NCBI RefSeq assembly: GCF_000189635.1
Contig: NW_002476027.1
Span: forward strand, 124,001-188,000
DNA: 64,000 nucleotides
Source: Tetrahymena thermophila SB210
Taxonomy: Eukaryota > Ciliophora > Oligohymenophorea > Hymenostomatida > Tetrahymenidae
Direction: 5' to 3'
Shown here in pieces: positions 62,413 through 64,000 of this stretch. Position numbers and translations under genes: made by a program. Each line of letters opens with the position of its first letter. Position 1 is the first letter of the stretch. The notes beneath the pieces were generated by a model. It saw only the letters and a program-made list of their open reading frames with translations. It was not told the origin of the DNA and did no database searches.

Positions 62413-63503
62413 TTTATTTTAATATTAAGTTATTTTGTTTAGATTTATTATTTTTCATAGAATTGTGTTTATTTTTATAATTCCTAAGAGTTTCTTGTAT
62501 AAATGTAGACACTGAAGTGTTCTCTACCACAATTAAAAAACGTTTAATTAATTTATAACCGATTTAGCTTTTACTCTTATCTTAAAACAAGATAGCTCTT
62601 ACTAATATTACACCTTACTTCTTATTTAAAAATAACTCTACACTTTCTCTTTAGCTTAAAATTATACTTAAAATAATGATTAAGGTAATTAATTATTAAT
62701 AAATTAAATTAGTATTTGATGTTTAATACAGTAGGAATAGTGATTTATTTTAATTTACTATGAAAGAACATAGATTTATTAAATTTTTTGTATCCAACAA
62801 TAAATTAATCGCAGTATTTTTCTAAAAATACGTTAACTTAAACAAAAAATTATCAAGCTATTTTCACTACTCTTTAAAAGATTCAAATGAAAAAAAATTT
62901 TCTCTAAATTTATAAAAAAAAAACAAAATATTTTGTTATCAATGGTTGCCTCTCCCTTACTCCCTTACTCACTCACTCATTCAATTATTAATTTATTTAT
63001 CTATTTTTTATTTTTTTTTTAATTCAAAAAACAATAAAATAAATATTTTGAAGTTGATTGATTCTATAAAAATATTTAACCTTTTAATTTTATTTTTCTT
63101 ATTTTTTATTAATTTTTGAGTATGAAAATTAGTAATAAGTAATCATAAAATTTTAAAAATAACACTCAGTTTTCTATTTCATATGATAAAATATTTTTGA
63201 CTGCTAAAAAAGGGATAAATTTTTAGTTTACAAAAATCAATTACATATTTTTTATAATTAATTTTTGCATTAATTATTTACTATTTTTGTAAATTAAACA
63301 CTCTAATTTACATTATTAATAAGTTATTGGTAATTAGATTAAATCTAGTTAAAATACAATTTTTGGAGTCTGTTATTAATTATTCAATTACATTTGAAGC
63401 AAGCATCAACGATATACATTATTACACAAAAAGATCGAAAATATAAAAAAGATAACCCAAAAATTTATATTAGAATAAAATATACCATTTAAATTGATAT
63501 CTT
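62413..63503. other. Intergenic spacer, divergent promoters
   Basis: About 1.1 kb of A/T-rich DNA between divergent genes. The only conspicuous element is the ACTC-type run at 62951-62985. Confidence 0.65.
62951..62985. repeat. CTCCCTTA/ACTC simple repeat
   Basis: Short run, two CTCCCTTA-type units followed by three CACT units. It is unusually C-rich for this DNA. It is the most GC-rich non-coding stretch I noticed. Confidence 0.75.
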
Positions 63504-64000
63504 ATGGAATAGCTTTTTGCAACGTTCTATCCTAAAACACGAAAGATAGAGCCAACAATTCCTAGATCTCAAAGATACATCATTTCTGCATAAAAAAAGG
63601 CATAAACTGCTAATAGATCAAAACGACATTAGTCCTTTTCTGCTAACAGACAAAACACATAAACTAGTTCTAATTACTAAGGATAGTTAACTTACTTTGC
63701 TTAAAATTAGAATAAAATGCATAGTTAAACGAATTTCGAAGATTATATTTTAAATAAATATGAAAAATAGAAAAGTGAATAAAAATATATTCATCCATTT
63801 GTATAAAAAAAACTCTAAATGAGAGATATAAATCATGCAATTGAATCCTATAAAAATTTTAATGAGAATAGCAGTAGAAGCTTATAAAATGATTTGGATG
63901 AACAACAAAATTCCTCTTTTTTTGGGGTATAACCTAAGACTTCTAAGCAGCATATATCAAGGGAAAAGTTAAAAATCATAGTAGATCAATAAGAAAGATA
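63504..64000 (+). CDS. 5' part of an unrecognised Gln/Ser-rich protein gene (partial)
   Basis: ATG at 63504 opens a frame (MEQLFATFYPKTRKIEPTIP) that has no TGA up to the window end, 165 codons, with TAA/TAG as Gln. The product is basic and Ser/Gln/Asn-rich: SQRYIISAQKKAQTANRSKR, later RDINHAIESYKNFNENSSRS. It has no recognisable domain so far. The ATG follows an A/T-rich leader and is the first in the frame. The 3' part lies outside the window. Confidence 0.75.

Noticed and set aside
1-64000. tRNA genes, CRISPR arrays, transposons or virus-like elements
   Set aside because: No B-box-like GGTTCRANYCC, no regular short repeats with spacers, and no transposase, integrase, capsid or polymerase motif was seen on either strand by eye.

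Overview
The window looks like macronuclear DNA of an oligohymenophorean ciliate related to Tetrahymena. It is extremely AT-rich. Its coding frames make sense only if TAA and TAG are read as glutamine and TGA is the sole stop; such codons occur in frame inside conserved domains (cyclin Y, diacylglycerol kinase, MINDY protease, S11 peptidase). Genes carry many AT-rich GT...AG introns, several only 23 to 32 nt long, which is smaller than I would expect for Tetrahymena itself, so I do not name a species. I saw no tRNA, rRNA, CRISPR array or virus-like element.

Layout: 1-769 is the 3' end of a Gln-rich gene (+). 1532-4002 (-) encodes a START-domain protein. 4816-16824 and 17248-30996 (both -) are two giant genes, about 3,700 and 4,200 residues, in head-to-tail tandem. 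Both have a TPR-rich N-terminus, long Gln/Ser/Asn-rich linkers, an IQ motif and a series of conserved blocks shared in the same order, so they are paralogues. 31970-33411 (+) joins a RING finger to an MBT/Tudor-like domain. 34437-35754 (-) is a small Gln-rich protein. 36795-40234 (+) is a coiled-coil protein with a GAF-like C-terminal half. 40308-42967 (-) is an acidic, low-complexity protein. 43776-45921 (-) is a minimal diacylglycerol kinase whose 3' end lies in a 350-bp tandem duplication. 46636-49590 (+) is a single-exon MINDY-4-like deubiquitinase. 50530-52733 (+) is unrecognised. 53524-57274 (+) contains a bacterial-type penicillin-binding (peptidase S11) domain. 58681-59454 (-) is cyclin Y. 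60999-62412 (-) is an ankyrin protein. 63504 to the end (+) is the 5' part of an unrecognised gene.

There are no operons. Genes stand on both strands and are mostly separated by 0.4-1.5 kb of A/T-rich spacer with 4-nt simple repeats. Several products fit eukaryotic signalling and ubiquitin control (diacylglycerol kinase, GAF, cyclin Y, RING ligase, MINDY protease), but nothing in the layout shows that they act together. All exon boundaries were assigned by eye from frame, splice dinucleotides and phase; those that could not be reconciled are flagged.
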